A DNA stretch of 64,000 nt from positions 1,366,222-1,430,221 of the forward strand of contig NZ_JWJG01000028.1 in NCBI RefSeq assembly GCF_000818395.1, given 5' to 3'. This document shows, one piece after another, positions 27,060-37,414 of the stretch. The notes beneath the pieces are model-generated. The model was given only the letters and a program-made list of their open reading frames with translations. It was not told the origin of the DNA and searched no databases. Origin of the DNA: Noviherbaspirillum autotrophicum. Lineage in GTDB: Bacteria > Pseudomonadota > Gammaproteobacteria > Burkholderiales > Burkholderiaceae_D. How positions within the stretch are numbered: position 1 is the first letter of the stretch; each line of letters opens with the position of its first letter. The position numbers and the translations under genes were made by a program.

Positions 27060-28292
27060 TTAATCGCCGAGGAACATCTGCTGCAAGTCGTTGAGGAAAC
27101 GCTTGCCAAGCTCCGTCGGCTTGATGATCCTGTGGTCGCGATACAGCAAGCCCTTCGCTTCGGCTTCGTTCAGGGATTTTTCCATGGCATTGAGCGTGAG
27201 CCCGGTGCGCTCGGTAAACAGGTTCACTTCGAAGCCTTCATCCAGGCGCAGCGCATTGAGCATGAATTCAAAGCCGAGGTCGCCGCGACCGATCTCGAAT
27301 TCTTCCTGAATCGGCGCGCCCATCCGTGACTGCTCGAGATATGCCTTCGGCTGCTTGTAGCGCATCTGGCGGATGATCCGGTGCGGGAATGAAATCTTGG
27401 AATGCGCGCCGGCGCCAATGCCGAGGTAATCGCCGAACTGCCAGTAATTCAGGTTATGCCGCGCCTGCCGGCCCGGCTGCGCATAAGCGGACACTTCATA
27501 GTGCCGATAGCCGGCCGCACCGGTCAACTCCGCAATCATGTCTTGCATCTCGGCGCTGGCATCGTCGTCCGGCACTTGCGGCGGATATTTCGCGAAATAC
27601 GTATTCGGCTCGAGCGTCAGGTGATACAGCGACAGGTGCGGCGGCGCGAAGCCGAGCGCGGTTTCGAGATCGCGGCGCGCCTCGTCCAGCGTCTGCGATG
27701 GCAGCGCGTACATCAGGTCGAGGTTGAAATTGTCGAAGTTCGCATGGGCGATCTCGACGGCCTTGCGCGCTTCGCCATCGTCATGGATGCGCCCCAGCGC
27801 GTTCAGATGGCGCGCATCGAAACTCTGGATGCCGATCGACAGGCGATTGATGCCGCTGGCGCGATACGACTTGAACTTCTCCGCCTCGAAGGTGCCGGGA
27901 TTGGCTTCCATCGTGATTTCTGCTGCCCCGTCAAGCGGCAGCAGCGTGCGGATATCCGACATCAGCCTGTCGAGGCCGGCGGCCGACATCAGGCTAGGCG
28001 TGCCGCCGCCGATAAATACCGTGTAGATCTTGCGCCCCCAGATCAGGGGCAGCGCGCCTTCCAGATCGGCTCTCAGCGTGGCGAGGTACTCTTCCTCGGG
28101 AAATCCGCCTCTGGCCTCGTGCGAATTGAAGTCGCAGTAGGGACACTTCCTGACGCACCACGGGAAATGAACGTACAGGGACAACGGCGGCAATGCGGAC
28201 AAATGCAATGCGCCGGGCCGCAGGAACGCCGCCGCAGCCTGTGCTGGCGACGTGGCGACGGCGCTCGCGCCGACGGGCTTAATCGGAATCAT
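27060..28292 (-). CDS. hemW: HemW-like radical SAM heme chaperone
   Basis: This 410-residue radical SAM protein has the cluster motif CVRKCPYCDF. The fourth position is Phe rather than the extra Cys of HemN, which marks HemW rather than coproporphyrinogen dehydrogenase. The SAM motifs FIGGGTPSLM and SIGIQSFD follow. HemW delivers heme to respiratory enzymes. The start overlaps the rdgB stop by 4 bp (ATGA), so the two are translationally coupled at the end of the kinase-phosphatase-rph operon. Confidence 0.93.
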   Translation of the reverse strand: MIPIKPVGASAVATSPAQAAAAFLRPGALHLSALPPLSLYVHFPWCVRKCPYCDFNSHEARGGFPEEEYLATLRADLEGALPLIWGRKIYTVFIGGGTPSLMSAAGLDRLMSDIRTLLPLDGAAEITMEANPGTFEAEKFKSYRASGINRLSIGIQSFDARHLNALGRIHDDGEARKAVEIAHANFDNFNLDLMYALPSQTLDEARRDLETALGFAPPHLSLYHLTLEPNTYFAKYPPQVPDDDASAEMQDMIAELTGAAGYRHYEVSAYAQPGRQARHNLNYWQFGDYLGIGAGAHSKISFPHRIIRQMRYKQPKAYLEQSRMGAPIQEEFEIGRGDLGFEFMLNALRLDEGFEVNLFTERTGLTLNAMEKSLNEAEAKGLLYRDHRIIKPTELGKRFLNDLQQMFLGD

Positions 28293-28873
28293 CGTAGTTT
28301 TTCAACCAGCAAACGTAACGCCTGGCCGCGATGCGATAGGCGATTCTTTTCTTCGGCGCTCAGTTCCGCGACAGTCTTGTCCAGGCCGGGCAACCAGAAA
28401 TACGGGTCATAGCCAAATCCGCCCTGCCCGCGCGCCTGCTCGATGATTTCGCCGTCCCAGCGCCCTTCAGCGATGATCGGCTGCGGATCGTCGGCATGGC
28501 GCACGAACACCAGGGCACAGTAATAATAGGCCGATTTGTCGGCATGCGTCGCGAGGTCGGCAATCAGCTTTTGATTATTGCGCGCGTCGGACTTCGGCTC
28601 CCCGGCAAAACGTGCCGACAGCACGCCCGGCGCGCCGCCCAGCGCATTGACGCACACGCCGGAATCATCGGCCAATGCCGGCAAGCCGGTCAGCCGCGCC
28701 GCGTGGCGCGCCTTGGCAAGTGCATTTTCGACAAAGGTCGGGTGCGGCTCGTCCGCTTCCGGCACATTGAATTCGCGCTGTGTGCGGACGGCAAATCCGA
28801 TCGGCGCGAGCATTTCGCCGAATTCTTTCAGCTTGCCGGCGTTATTTGATGCAAGAACAAGAGTACGGGACAT
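28289..28873 (-). CDS. rdgB: RdgB/HAM1 non-canonical purine NTP pyrophosphatase
   Basis: This 194-residue enzyme hydrolyses ITP, dITP and XTP to keep them out of nucleic acids. It starts MSRTLVLASNNAGKLKEF, the family substrate loop (SNN/K), and contains ALADDSGVCVNALGG and FGYDPYFWLPG. The ATG at 28873 gives the usual length. The longer frame from 28918 does not fit the family. It lies 101 bp after rph and is coupled to hemW. Confidence 0.95.
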   Translation of the reverse strand: MSRTLVLASNNAGKLKEFGEMLAPIGFAVRTQREFNVPEADEPHPTFVENALAKARHAARLTGLPALADDSGVCVNALGGAPGVLSARFAGEPKSDARNNQKLIADLATHADKSAYYYCALVFVRHADDPQPIIAEGRWDGEIIEQARGQGGFGYDPYFWLPGLDKTVAELSAEEKNRLSHRGQALRLLVEKLR

Positions 28874-28974
28874 GGGATCGATTGCTGCCAAGCGCACCGG
28901 GAGCGCGAAGAAGGCCATCTTCTACGCGCTCCCGGCATGCCTGGCGAGTCAGACAGGTTATGTAGTTGACGTTC

Positions 28975-29709
28975 TTATGACGACAGGCCGAGGGATTTTT
29001 TTTGCAGAGCGATCAAGTCGGCAATGCCGGATTGCGCCAGATCCAGCAAGCGATCCATGGTTGCACGGTCAAACGCCTCGCCTTCGGCGGTTCCTTGCAC
29101 TTCGACAAAATGTCCGGCGTCGGTCATGACGACATTCATATCGGTATCGCAGCCGGAATCTTCAAGATAGTCGAGATCGAGCACTGGCTGGCCGCAGTAG
29201 ACGCCAACCGACACGGCGGCGACGAAATGCTTGACCGGCATCGCGGCAATCAGTTTCGCTTCGGCCAGCTTGGCAAAGGCGTCGTAGGCAGCAACCATCG
29301 CGCCAGTAATCGATGCAGTGCGGGTGCCGCCGTCTGCCTGAATCACGTCGCAATCGAGATGCAAGGTGCGCTCGCCGAAACCGTTCAAATCGAACGCCGC
29401 GCGCAGGGAGCGCCCGATCAGGCGCTGGATTTCCTGAGTGCGCCCGGACTGCTTGCCCTTGGCCGCCTCGCGGTCCATGCGGCTGTGGGTTGAACGCGGC
29501 AGCATGCCGTATTCGGCGGTCATCCAGCCCTGGCCTTTTCCCTTCAGGAAGTTGGGGACCTTTTCTTCGATGCTGGCTGTGCAGATCACGCGCGTATCAC
29601 CGAACTCGACCAATACTGATCCTTCGGCATGCTTGGTGTACTGGCGCGTCAGGCGCACGGCGCGCAACGCATCGGCGGCACGGCCGCTGGGTCGATTTTC
29701 AATCGTCAT
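28975..29709 (-). CDS. rph: Ribonuclease PH
   Basis: This 244-residue phosphorolytic 3' exoribonuclease trims tRNA 3' ends. It begins with [17 protein letters not shown], contains [19 protein letters not shown] (the RNA-binding and phosphate-binding arginines) and ends with the typical C-terminal helix. The length is that of the full E. coli-type enzyme. It starts 3 bp after the PP2C gene, so the two are tightly linked. Confidence 0.96.
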   Translation of the reverse strand: MTIENRPSGRAADALRAVRLTRQYTKHAEGSVLVEFGDTRVICTASIEEKVPNFLKGKGQGWMTAEYGMLPRSTHSRMDREAAKGKQSGRTQEIQRLIGRSLRAAFDLNGFGERTLHLDCDVIQADGGTRTASITGAMVAAYDAFAKLAEAKLIAAMPVKHFVAAVSVGVYCGQPVLDLDYLEDSGCDTDMNVVMTDAGHFVEVQGTAEGEAFDRATMDRLLDLAQSGIADLIALQKKSLGLSS

Positions 29710-29712
29710 GGA

Positions 29713-30645
29713 TTAATTCTTTGAAGTGATACGGGAAGTTTTTTCGATCGCGCCACGAATCTCGGCGATCGCCTTTTCGATTTCGCTTTCGTCGAACACG
29801 TCGCTCGGTTCCGGATCGGCATGGCGCGGTGCCTGGATTGTGGTGGTGACACTGCCAACAGGCAGGGTATGCGTGGTAATGGTACTCGGAGAATCCTGCA
29901 ATGGATTGCCGCTCTCCCACGTCATCGCCAGTGCAGTGACATTATCGCTGGTCTTGCCCGCGATACTCACCGCAGTGGACAACAGATCCGGGACGGCTCG
30001 CACGACGGTATTGTTCTGCAAGGTCTGCGCCAGCACGTGGTCCGGCAAGACGGACCACAACCCATCGGAACAAAGCAGCAAGACGTCGCCCGGTTGCAAG
30101 CTGGCGCGGCGCGACAGTTCGACGATCGGCATGTTCGGCGCGCCCAGGCAATTGAACAACTTGTTGCGGTCGGGATGGGTATCTCGTTCGGAAGGATCGA
30201 CCTTGCCTTGCGCAATCAACGTTTCGATACGCGAATGATCGCGCGTACGTGCGAGGATCTGTCCCTGGCGCATCCAGTACAGACGAGAATCGCCGCAGTG
30301 CGCCCAATAGGCGCTGTTGTGCTGCACGATACAGGCCACGATGGTCGTGCGCGGCGTTTCCGGCAAATTATTGATAGCGCGGTAACGATGAATCTCGCGG
30401 TGCGCCGCGAGGAAACTCTCTTCGAGAAATTTCTCCGGCTTTTTCACATAGGGAGTGGCGTTTTGCTGGAACAGCGAGCCGATCGTCTGCAGCGCAATGG
30501 TCGCTGCCGTTTCGCCTTGGATATGTCCGCCCATGCCATCCGCGAGCACGAGCAACAGCGCATCGCGGGTAAAGCTATACCCCATGCGGTCCTGGTTATT
30601 CCTGCGGCCGCCGATATGGCTTTCTTGGTAGACAGAAAATCGCAT
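29713..30645 (-). CDS. PP2C-type serine/threonine phosphatase
   Basis: This 310-residue soluble phosphatase contains the PP2C metal-binding motifs: GGRRNNQDRMGY at the start, VLADGMGGHIQGE, and LLCSDGLWSVL, with a late DNVTAL aspartate. The C-terminal 60 residues are acidic, and no receptor domain is present. It lies 8 bp after the Ser/Thr kinase, which it would oppose, and 3 bp before rph. Such pairs commonly regulate envelope or type VI secretion functions. The targets here are unknown. Confidence 0.93.
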   Translation of the reverse strand: MRFSVYQESHIGGRRNNQDRMGYSFTRDALLLVLADGMGGHIQGETAATIALQTIGSLFQQNATPYVKKPEKFLEESFLAAHREIHRYRAINNLPETPRTTIVACIVQHNSAYWAHCGDSRLYWMRQGQILARTRDHSRIETLIAQGKVDPSERDTHPDRNKLFNCLGAPNMPIVELSRRASLQPGDVLLLCSDGLWSVLPDHVLAQTLQNNTVVRAVPDLLSTAVSIAGKTSDNVTALAMTWESGNPLQDSPSTITTHTLPVGSVTTTIQAPRHADPEPSDVFDESEIEKAIAEIRGAIEKTSRITSKN

Positions 30646-30653
30646 GAGTAAAT

Positions 30654-31667
30654 TTATCGGGTGTTGTGATGGATGTTCGCAGCGTCGCCCGGCGCAGCTT
30701 TTCCAAAGCTGTTGAAAAAGCTGCGCAGCTTGGTTGAGACTTTTTCCAGCAGAGCGGTATCTTCTTCCCTTTTTTCAGCCACCGGTTCGCGCAGTGCTTT
30801 TTGCAATGCGAACACGCTTTGCGGACGTTCAAGCGGGTCGATGCGCAAGCTCCAGCGGATCACCTGGATCAGCTCGCGCGAATATGTGCTTTCCAGCTTG
30901 CGGAAATGATCCTCCATCTTGTCATTGGTCTTGCGCTGATCTGCCGGTTGCGGCGGCGCCCCGACCATGCAGGCGAACATCGAGGCGCCGATACTGTAGA
31001 TGTCGGTCCAAGGGCCCAGATTGCCGTTCTTGATATACAGTTCCGGCGGCGCGAAACCCGGCGTGTACATCGGATACAGCTTTGGCATATCCGTTTTCAG
31101 GGTTTGGCGCGCGGCACCGAAATCCAGCAGGATCGGCGTGCCATCCATGCGCAGATAGATATTTGCCGGCTTCAGATCGAGGTGCAGCAGCTTGTTGGCG
31201 TGTACTTCGCGCAGGCCATTCATCACCTGATTGAACATTTTCCGGATGAAGCGTTCCGATACGAGTGGCCGCTCGCCCTTGTCGCGCCGCCGCAGAATAT
31301 GGTCCTGCAATGAACGCCCGGATTCATAGGCCATCACCATATAGACGGTATCATTGGCGCGGAAGAAGTTCAGCACGCTGACCACGTTCGGATGGGAAAT
31401 GCGCGCCAGCGCCCGCCCTTCCTCGAAGAAGCATTTCAGTCCGATGCGGAACACGGGCAGGTTTTCGGAAGCAATCGCCGGCACCAGTTCCCCAGGTTGG
31501 CGCAACGCCAGAGAGCTGGGCAGGTATTCCTTGATCGCGACGGCATTGCCGTCTTCATCGTATGCCAGATAGACAATACTGAACCCGCCGGACGCAATCT
31601 TCTTTACAATGCGGTATCCGGCAATTTCTAGTCCATCCGGCAACGGAGCGTTGTTTTGCGCAGCCAT
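30654..31667 (-). CDS. Hanks-type serine/threonine protein kinase
   Basis: This 337-residue kinase has the glycine loop KIASGGFSIVYLAYD, the ATP lysine in VAIKEYLP, the catalytic loop HLDLKPANI (HLD in place of HRD) and DFGAAR. No membrane segment or PASTA domain follows, so it should be cytoplasmic. It is the first gene of the operon kinase, PP2C, rph, rdgB, hemW and is divergent from yicC, 66 bp away. Confidence 0.93.
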   Translation of the reverse strand: MAAQNNAPLPDGLEIAGYRIVKKIASGGFSIVYLAYDEDGNAVAIKEYLPSSLALRQPGELVPAIASENLPVFRIGLKCFFEEGRALARISHPNVVSVLNFFRANDTVYMVMAYESGRSLQDHILRRRDKGERPLVSERFIRKMFNQVMNGLREVHANKLLHLDLKPANIYLRMDGTPILLDFGAARQTLKTDMPKLYPMYTPGFAPPELYIKNGNLGPWTDIYSIGASMFACMVGAPPQPADQRKTNDKMEDHFRKLESTYSRELIQVIRWSLRIDPLERPQSVFALQKALREPVAEKREEDTALLEKVSTKLRSFFNSFGKAAPGDAANIHHNTR

Positions 31668-31733
31668 GTTGTCTCAAGTAATTGTTACTTGCGATTTTGT
31701 TGATAAATCCCTGTTTTGTAAAGAAGAACTACC

Positions 31734-32648
31734 TTGACTATCTGTAGCATGACCGGGTACGCGGTCACCACACGTGAATCTTCCGCCGGAACCCTGACGG
31801 TGGAGCTCAAGAGCGTCAACTCCCGCTTTCTCGACCTACAGTTCCGTATCAACGATGATTTGCGCGCCCTCGAACCAACATTGCGCGAAGCAATTATGGC
31901 GCGAGTCCAGCGCGGCAAGGTGGAATGCCGCCTGAGCTTTGGCCGCAAATCCGTTGCGGGATCAACACAAAATCTGAATACGATTGCGCTGGATGGATTA
32001 TCAAAAATGCAAAATGAAATCCGCCAACGCTTCCCCGATGCGCGGGTGCTGACCGTCAATGAATTATTGCGTTGGCCCGGCGTGATCGAAGAAGGAGAAA
32101 TCACGCAGGACGCCCTGCAGGCCGACGTGCAGGCGACGCTGGCGGAGGCGCTGGATGCATTTGTCGCCACGCGTGCGCGCGAAGGCGCCGCCCTGCAAGC
32201 CATGCTGCTCACGCGCATCGACGAGATGGAAGCTATTGTGCAACGCATTACGCCGCTGATTCCGCAGGCAATCGCGCAATTCCAGCAAAAAGCGACCGAG
32301 CGCATGAAAGAAGCGCTGGGCTTGGCAGTTCAAAATGCCACAGGCGCTGCGCAAACTCTGTCACATGAAGAAGCGCTCGAGCGCATTCGCCAGGAAGTGA
32401 CGATCTATGGCATCCGTGTCGACATTGCCGAAGAACTAACCCGTCTGTCGACCCACTTGTCCGAAACGCGCCAAGTCCTGAAAAAAGGCGGCCAGGTCGG
32501 CAAGCGCCTCGATTTCATGATGCAGGAACTCAACCGCGAAGCGAACACGGTCGGCTCCAAGGCCGCCGTCAAGGAATTGTCCGACGCCTCGATGGCAATG
32601 AAGCTCCTGATTGAGCAGATGCGAGAACAAGTTCAGAATCTCGAATAA
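31734..32648 (+). CDS. yicC: YicC/YloC family endoribonuclease
   Basis: This 304-residue protein has the family start SMTGYAV and the C-terminal DUF1732 stretch [23 protein letters not shown]. coli YicC cleaves and promotes decay of small RNAs. The TTG start at 31734 (preceded by AAGAAG) gives an N-terminus of the usual family length. The first ATG in frame is at 31749 and would cut it. It heads a plus operon yicC-gmk-rpoZ-spoT common in this order. Confidence 0.93.
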   Translation: MTICSMTGYAVTTRESSAGTLTVELKSVNSRFLDLQFRINDDLRALEPTLREAIMARVQRGKVECRLSFGRKSVAGSTQNLNTIALDGLSKMQNEIRQRFPDARVLTVNELLRWPGVIEEGEITQDALQADVQATLAEALDAFVATRAREGAALQAMLLTRIDEMEAIVQRITPLIPQAIAQFQQKATERMKEALGLAVQNATGAAQTLSHEEALERIRQEVTIYGIRVDIAEELTRLSTHLSETRQVLKKGGQVGKRLDFMMQELNREANTVGSKAAVKELSDASMAMKLLIEQMREQVQNLE

Positions 32649-32697
32649 TTCCGATTTACCCCTTTTTAACCATTTGCAGCACACTACAGGGAGCCCT

Positions 32698-33342
32698 ATG
32701 TCCGACGCCCGTCCTTCCTCCGGCAGCCTGTTCATGGTGGTCGCGCCTTCCGGCGCCGGCAAATCCACCCTGGTCAACGCGCTTCTGGCGCAGGAACCGG
32801 CCATCAAGCTGTCCATCTCGTTTACGACGCGCCAGCCGCGCCCGCTGGAGCAGCACGGCCGCGAATACTATTTCACGACCGTTGACGATTTCCTAAAGCG
32901 GCGCGAAGCCGGGGAATTTTTGGAATCGGCTGAAGTCCATGGAAATTATTACGGCACTTCGCGCCTGCTCATTGAAGAGCAAATGAAGGCTGGCACCGAC
33001 GTTTTGCTGGAAATCGACTGGCAAGGCGCCCAGCAAGTGAAAAAGCGCTTTCCACATGCGGTCGGCATTTTCATTCTGCCGCCGTCGATCGCCGCACTGG
33101 AAGAGCGCCTGAAAAAGCGCGGCCAAGACGACGATCACGTGATTACGCGCCGCATCCTGGCTGCCGGCGGCGAAATCGCGCACGCCCCGGAGTTCGAATA
33201 TGTTATTATTAATCAAGAGTTTGCGACCGCTTTGTCCGAACTGACCGCGATAGTCAAAGCGACTCGTTGCCGGTTTGCGCAACAAGCAGCGCGCAACGCC
33301 TCCCTGTTCGCCCAGCTGGGCATCCATGCCATCATTAGCTGA
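32698..33342 (+). CDS. gmk: Guanylate kinase
   Basis: This 214-residue enzyme phosphorylates GMP to GDP. The P-loop [10 protein letters not shown] is followed by [19 protein letters not shown] (the GMP-binding region) and [10 protein letters not shown]. The ATG at 32698 follows AGGGAG. A longer frame would overlap yicC. It lies 22 bp before rpoZ and feeds the GTP pool that SpoT also senses. Confidence 0.96.
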   Translation: MSDARPSSGSLFMVVAPSGAGKSTLVNALLAQEPAIKLSISFTTRQPRPLEQHGREYYFTTVDDFLKRREAGEFLESAEVHGNYYGTSRLLIEEQMKAGTDVLLEIDWQGAQQVKKRFPHAVGIFILPPSIAALEERLKKRGQDDDHVITRRILAAGGEIAHAPEFEYVIINQEFATALSELTAIVKATRCRFAQQAARNASLFAQLGIHAIIS

Positions 33343-33364
33343 TACCGATTTTTTAGGAGTAAGA

Positions 33365-33568
33365 ATGGCCCGCATTACCATTGAAGATTGCCTCAAACAA
33401 ATTCCGAACCGCTTCCAGTTGACCCTGGCTGCCACCTATCGTGCACGCCAGCTGCTGCAAGGCCACACCCCCAAGGTGGAAGCCAAGGACAAGCCGACCG
33501 TGATCGCGCTGCGCGAGATTGCATCCGGCAAGGTCGGAATCGAAATGCTGAAAAAAGTCCCCAGCTAG
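33365..33568 (+). CDS. rpoZ: RNA polymerase omega subunit
   Basis: This 67-residue protein begins [19 protein letters not shown] and contains ATYRARQL and [11 protein letters not shown], the omega signature. Omega aids RNA polymerase assembly and forms part of one ppGpp site. TTAGGAG precedes the ATG. It lies between gmk and spoT. Confidence 0.96.
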   Translation: MARITIEDCLKQIPNRFQLTLAATYRARQLLQGHTPKVEAKDKPTVIALREIASGKVGIEMLKKVPS

Positions 33569-33604
33569 GTTTCACCATTACCATGCAGCTGATATGCTTA
33601 CCGT

Positions 33605-35872
33605 ATGAACTTGACACCTGCGGATTCAACGCTATCAGTTGCGCCCAATAACCGGGCGGCATCCGATCGCCCGGCATCACGAAATTCCGATTCCCCTCCG
33701 AAGTCCGACCCGAACGGCCAAAGCGCCGGTGTCGCGTCCGTCACACTGCTGATCAACAAGCTGGCCGAATACCTGACGCCTTCCGACATGAAGAAGGTGA
33801 AGGAAGCGTATCGCTTCTCCGACGAGATGCACCTGGGGCAGATACGCAAGTCCGGCGAGCCGTACATCTCTCACCCCATCGCTGTTGCTGAAATCTGCGC
33901 CGACTGGAAGCTCGATGCGCAAGCGATCATGGCGGCGCTGCTGCATGACGTGATGGAGGATCAGGATGTCACCAAGGATGAATTGATCGAACGCTTCGGC
34001 GCACCGGTCGCGGCCCTGGTCGATGGCTTGTCGAAACTGGACAAGATCGAATTCCAGAGCCAGATAGAGGCGCAGGCCGAGAATTTCCGCAAGATGCTGC
34101 TGGCGATGGCGCGCGACGTGCGCGTCATCCTGGTCAAACTGGCCGACCGGCTGCACAACATGCGCACGCTGGACTTCATGTCGCCGGAAAAGAAGCGCCG
34201 CATTGCGCGCGAGACGATGGAAGTCTACGTGCCGATCGCGCACCGCCTCGGCCTGAACAATATCTACCGAGAGCTGCAGGACCTGTCGTTTTCGCACCTG
34301 TATCCGGTACGCTACCGGACCCTGTCAAAAGCGGTGAAAGCCGCGCGCGGCAACCGGCGCGAAGTGGTCAGCAAGATCATGGAATCGGTGAAGACCACGC
34401 TGGCCGCCACCGGCATCCAGGCGCAGGTGTACGGCCGCGAAAAGACGCTGTATGGCATTTACCGAAAGATGCGCAACAAGCACCTGTCGTTCTCGCAGGT
34501 GCTGGACGTGTACGGTTTCCGCATCGTGGTCGACAGCTTCGCCAACTGTTATGTCGCGTTGGGCACCTTGCATGCGCTGTACAAGCCGATGCCCGGCAAG
34601 TTCAAGGACTACATCGCCATTCCGAAAATGAATGGCTACCAGTCGCTGCACACCACGCTGATCGGCCCCTACGGCACGCCGGTCGAGTTCCAGATCCGCA
34701 CCCAGGAAATGCACCGCGTGGCGGAAGCCGGCGTGGCGGCGCACTGGCTGTACAAGGACGAGGAAGCCGGCCTGACCGACCTGCAACAGCGCACCCACGC
34801 CTGGCTGCAGTCGCTGCTCGACATCCAGAAGCAGACCGGCGATTCGGCCGAATTTCTGGAGCATGTGAAGGTCGACCTGTTTCCCGATTCGGTCTACGTG
34901 TTCACGCCGAAATCAAAGATTATCGCGCTGCCGCGCGGCGCCACCGTACTCGATTTCGCCTACACCATCCATACCGACATCGGCGACCAGGCGATTGCAG
35001 CAAAAATTAACCACGAGCCAGCCGCCTTGCGCAGTGAACTGCGCAACGGCGATATTGTCGAGATCACCACCGCGCCATCTTCGCGTCCAAGCCCGAACTG
35101 GCTCACATTCGTCCGTACCGGCAAGGCGCGCTCGGCAATCCGCCATCATCTGCGCACCGTCAATCTGTCGGAATCGACCGAACTCGGCAAGCGGCTGCTG
35201 GCACAGGCGCTCAGCGCGCTGCACATCGGCCCGCTTCTGGCCGATCCGCTGGCGGAAAAACTGCTCAATGAGTCCAGCGCGAAGTCGCTCGACGAGCTGT
35301 ACGCCGACATCGGCGTCGGCAAGCGCATGGCGACCCTGGTGGCGCGGCATATACGGGGCCTGATCGAAAGCGAATCCGGCATGCCGCTGCCGGACGTCGA
35401 CGCCGATGCGCCCGGCAAGCTCGATCCGGTCACCATCTCTGGCAATGAAGGCGTATCGGTGCAACTTGCGCCCTGCTGCCAGCCGATTCCGGGCGATACG
35501 ATCATCGGCCAGCTCAAACGCGATCAAGGCATCAGCGTGCATGCGATCGACTGCGATTTTGCAAAGCGCCAGCGCCTGAAGGAACCCGACCGCTGGATCG
35601 AGCTGGTATGGGGCGCGGACCTCAACCGCCGCTTCGACTGCCGACTGAAGATCCTGGTGCGTAATGAAAAAGGCGTGCTCGCGCGCGTGGCGGCGGAAAT
35701 CGGCGAATCCGACGCCAACATCACCTATGTCGGTATGGACGACGACAAAGACACCCTGATGAAGTTGCTGCGCTTTACCGTGCAAGTGGAAGACCGCGTT
35801 CACCTGGCCCGCCTGATGCGCAATGTGCGCAAGATACCGGGCGTGACCCGCATCCTGCGCGAGCGCGCCTAG
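33605..35872 (+). CDS. spoT: Bifunctional (p)ppGpp synthetase/hydrolase SpoT
   Basis: This 755-residue protein has an N-terminal HD hydrolase domain (HPIAVAEICADW and LLHDVMED), a synthetase domain (YGREKTLYGIYRKM and YGFRIVVDS), then TGS (VFTPKSKIIALPRGATVLDFA), a helical region and a C-terminal ACT domain. The intact HD motif argues for a bifunctional SpoT-type enzyme rather than RelA. It ends the yicC-gmk-rpoZ operon, tying GTP supply, RNA polymerase and the stringent alarmone together. It converges on DUF3422. Confidence 0.96.
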   Translation: MNLTPADSTLSVAPNNRAASDRPASRNSDSPPKSDPNGQSAGVASVTLLINKLAEYLTPSDMKKVKEAYRFSDEMHLGQIRKSGEPYISHPIAVAEICADWKLDAQAIMAALLHDVMEDQDVTKDELIERFGAPVAALVDGLSKLDKIEFQSQIEAQAENFRKMLLAMARDVRVILVKLADRLHNMRTLDFMSPEKKRRIARETMEVYVPIAHRLGLNNIYRELQDLSFSHLYPVRYRTLSKAVKAARGNRREVVSKIMESVKTTLAATGIQAQVYGREKTLYGIYRKMRNKHLSFSQVLDVYGFRIVVDSFANCYVALGTLHALYKPMPGKFKDYIAIPKMNGYQSLHTTLIGPYGTPVEFQIRTQEMHRVAEAGVAAHWLYKDEEAGLTDLQQRTHAWLQSLLDIQKQTGDSAEFLEHVKVDLFPDSVYVFTPKSKIIALPRGATVLDFAYTIHTDIGDQAIAAKINHEPAALRSELRNGDIVEITTAPSSRPSPNWLTFVRTGKARSAIRHHLRTVNLSESTELGKRLLAQALSALHIGPLLADPLAEKLLNESSAKSLDELYADIGVGKRMATLVARHIRGLIESESGMPLPDVDADAPGKLDPVTISGNEGVSVQLAPCCQPIPGDTIIGQLKRDQGISVHAIDCDFAKRQRLKEPDRWIELVWGADLNRRFDCRLKILVRNEKGVLARVAAEIGESDANITYVGMDDDKDTLMKLLRFTVQVEDRVHLARLMRNVRKIPGVTRILRERA

Positions 35873-35911
35873 CTGCCCGAACAGCACCTCGCAAGACCGC
35901 GCATTCCCGCC

Positions 35912-37261
35912 CTACGGGTTGTGAATCTGCTTGTGCATTCGGCGCAGGCCGAGCCAGACTCCTGCGGCCACCACCGGCACCAATACGCCAGTCGCCAAAT
36001 CCGGATTAATTGGCCAGCCGACGGCCTTGGCCGCCTTCCCGGCATAGCCGAACAGGCCAACCATGTAGTACGAAATCGCCGCCACCGACAGCCCTTCGAC
36101 CGCCTGCTGCAGGCGCAACTGCTGTGCCGCGCGTGCATTCATCGATTGCAGTATCTGGCGGTTCTGCTGCTCCTGCACGATGCCGACGCGGGTGCGCAGC
36201 AGGTCATTGGTGTGCGCGATGCGCTCGGCCAGAGCTTCCTGGCGGCGTGCAATCGAGGCACAGGTATTCATCGCCGGCGTCAGGCGCCGATCCATGAATT
36301 CGACGACCGTCGGAAAGCCTTCGATGCGCGTCTCGCGCAATTCGTCGATGCGCGCGTCGACCAGCCGGAAGTAGGCTTGCGACGCCGAAAAGCGGTAGCT
36401 GTTATCGAGCGCAAGCTTTTCGATGCGCGCCGCCAGGCCGGTAATCGTGTTGAGCAAGGCCTGCTCGCGATCGGTGTCGGCCGCGGATAACGCGTGCGCG
36501 TCGGCGATGACGCCATCGACCATTTCCACTGTCAGAGCAGCGAGCTCTCCCTCGATCACATTGAGTATCGGCGTGGCTTGCTGAGCATGCGGCAGGCCAA
36601 GCAAGGCCATCATGCGGTAGGTTTCGATCTCCAGCACGCGCTGCACCAGGCGCCCGGACTGCTGTTCGTGCAGGCCGACGTCGCGCACCACGAAGCGGCT
36701 GAACCCGTCCGACTGGATCAGAAAATCCGTCCACAGCTCCCCGCCTTCCAGCACGCGGCTGCCGACCAGATTGTTTCCTTCAAAAACGCGCCGCAAGCCC
36801 GTAGCGAAAGTATCGCTGGCGCCGCGCGTGCGGTCGAGCACGACATGGGCCGCAACCATGATCTTTCCTTGCAAGCCTGCCAGCCATGCCTGCGGCAGGT
36901 GAAACAGCGGAACGCGCTCGAACGCTTCCGCCAACGGCAGATCCGCTTCATGGCGCTGCGCAAAGGTATAGGTCGCAAACTCGGTATGGCATTCCCATTT
37001 CAGCCGGAAGCGGCCAAAGTCATGGAAAAAATACTTGGCGTCAGATACCGGCGCAGTGACGCCGAAATGTGCGCACAGCGACGATAGTAGCGCGTGCTGC
37101 ACGACCGCATTGTTGCCACCGGATTGACCTTGATCGCGGGCGTACACCGCCAGATGGGTAAGGCTTTCCGGCGCATCCAGCCTCAGGTAGGGACGCGAAT
37201 GCACTTCGGCGGCCAGGGGCACGCGCAAGGCATGGTTCAGTTTCGAATAGACGATCGCCAT
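35912..37261 (-). CDS. DUF3422 family protein
   Basis: This 449-residue protein begins MAIVYSKLNHALRVPLAAEVHSRPY, the family start. It is predicted soluble for about 395 residues, with helical stretches (RRQEALAERIAHTNDLLRTR) like a coiled coil. Two C-terminal hydrophobic segments (ISYYMVGLFGYAG and TGVLVPVVAAGVWLGL) follow. No function is established for this family to my knowledge. It stands alone between spoT and greB. Confidence 0.88.
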   Translation of the reverse strand: MAIVYSKLNHALRVPLAAEVHSRPYLRLDAPESLTHLAVYARDQGQSGGNNAVVQHALLSSLCAHFGVTAPVSDAKYFFHDFGRFRLKWECHTEFATYTFAQRHEADLPLAEAFERVPLFHLPQAWLAGLQGKIMVAAHVVLDRTRGASDTFATGLRRVFEGNNLVGSRVLEGGELWTDFLIQSDGFSRFVVRDVGLHEQQSGRLVQRVLEIETYRMMALLGLPHAQQATPILNVIEGELAALTVEMVDGVIADAHALSAADTDREQALLNTITGLAARIEKLALDNSYRFSASQAYFRLVDARIDELRETRIEGFPTVVEFMDRRLTPAMNTCASIARRQEALAERIAHTNDLLRTRVGIVQEQQNRQILQSMNARAAQQLRLQQAVEGLSVAAISYYMVGLFGYAGKAAKAVGWPINPDLATGVLVPVVAAGVWLGLRRMHKQIHNP

Positions 37262-37351
37262 GGATAAGCCAGTTGTTGAGAAATTCTTTCAATTTAGCAA
37301 ATTTTGTGCCGAATAGATGACGGTGTGTGGACGTATTAGGCAGCGCCTGCC

Positions 37352-37386
37352 AAAAAAAGCCCTTGCAACCGCCGGGCTGCAAGGGC
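37352..37386 (-). terminator. Rho-independent terminator after greB
   Basis: On the minus strand a 9-bp perfect stem GCCCTTGCA/TGCAAGGGC is followed by seven T residues (37352-37358). It lies about 28 bp past the greB stop. Confidence 0.9.
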
Positions 37387-37414
37387 ATTGCGCTTCATGA
37401 ATTGGATAACTTAT

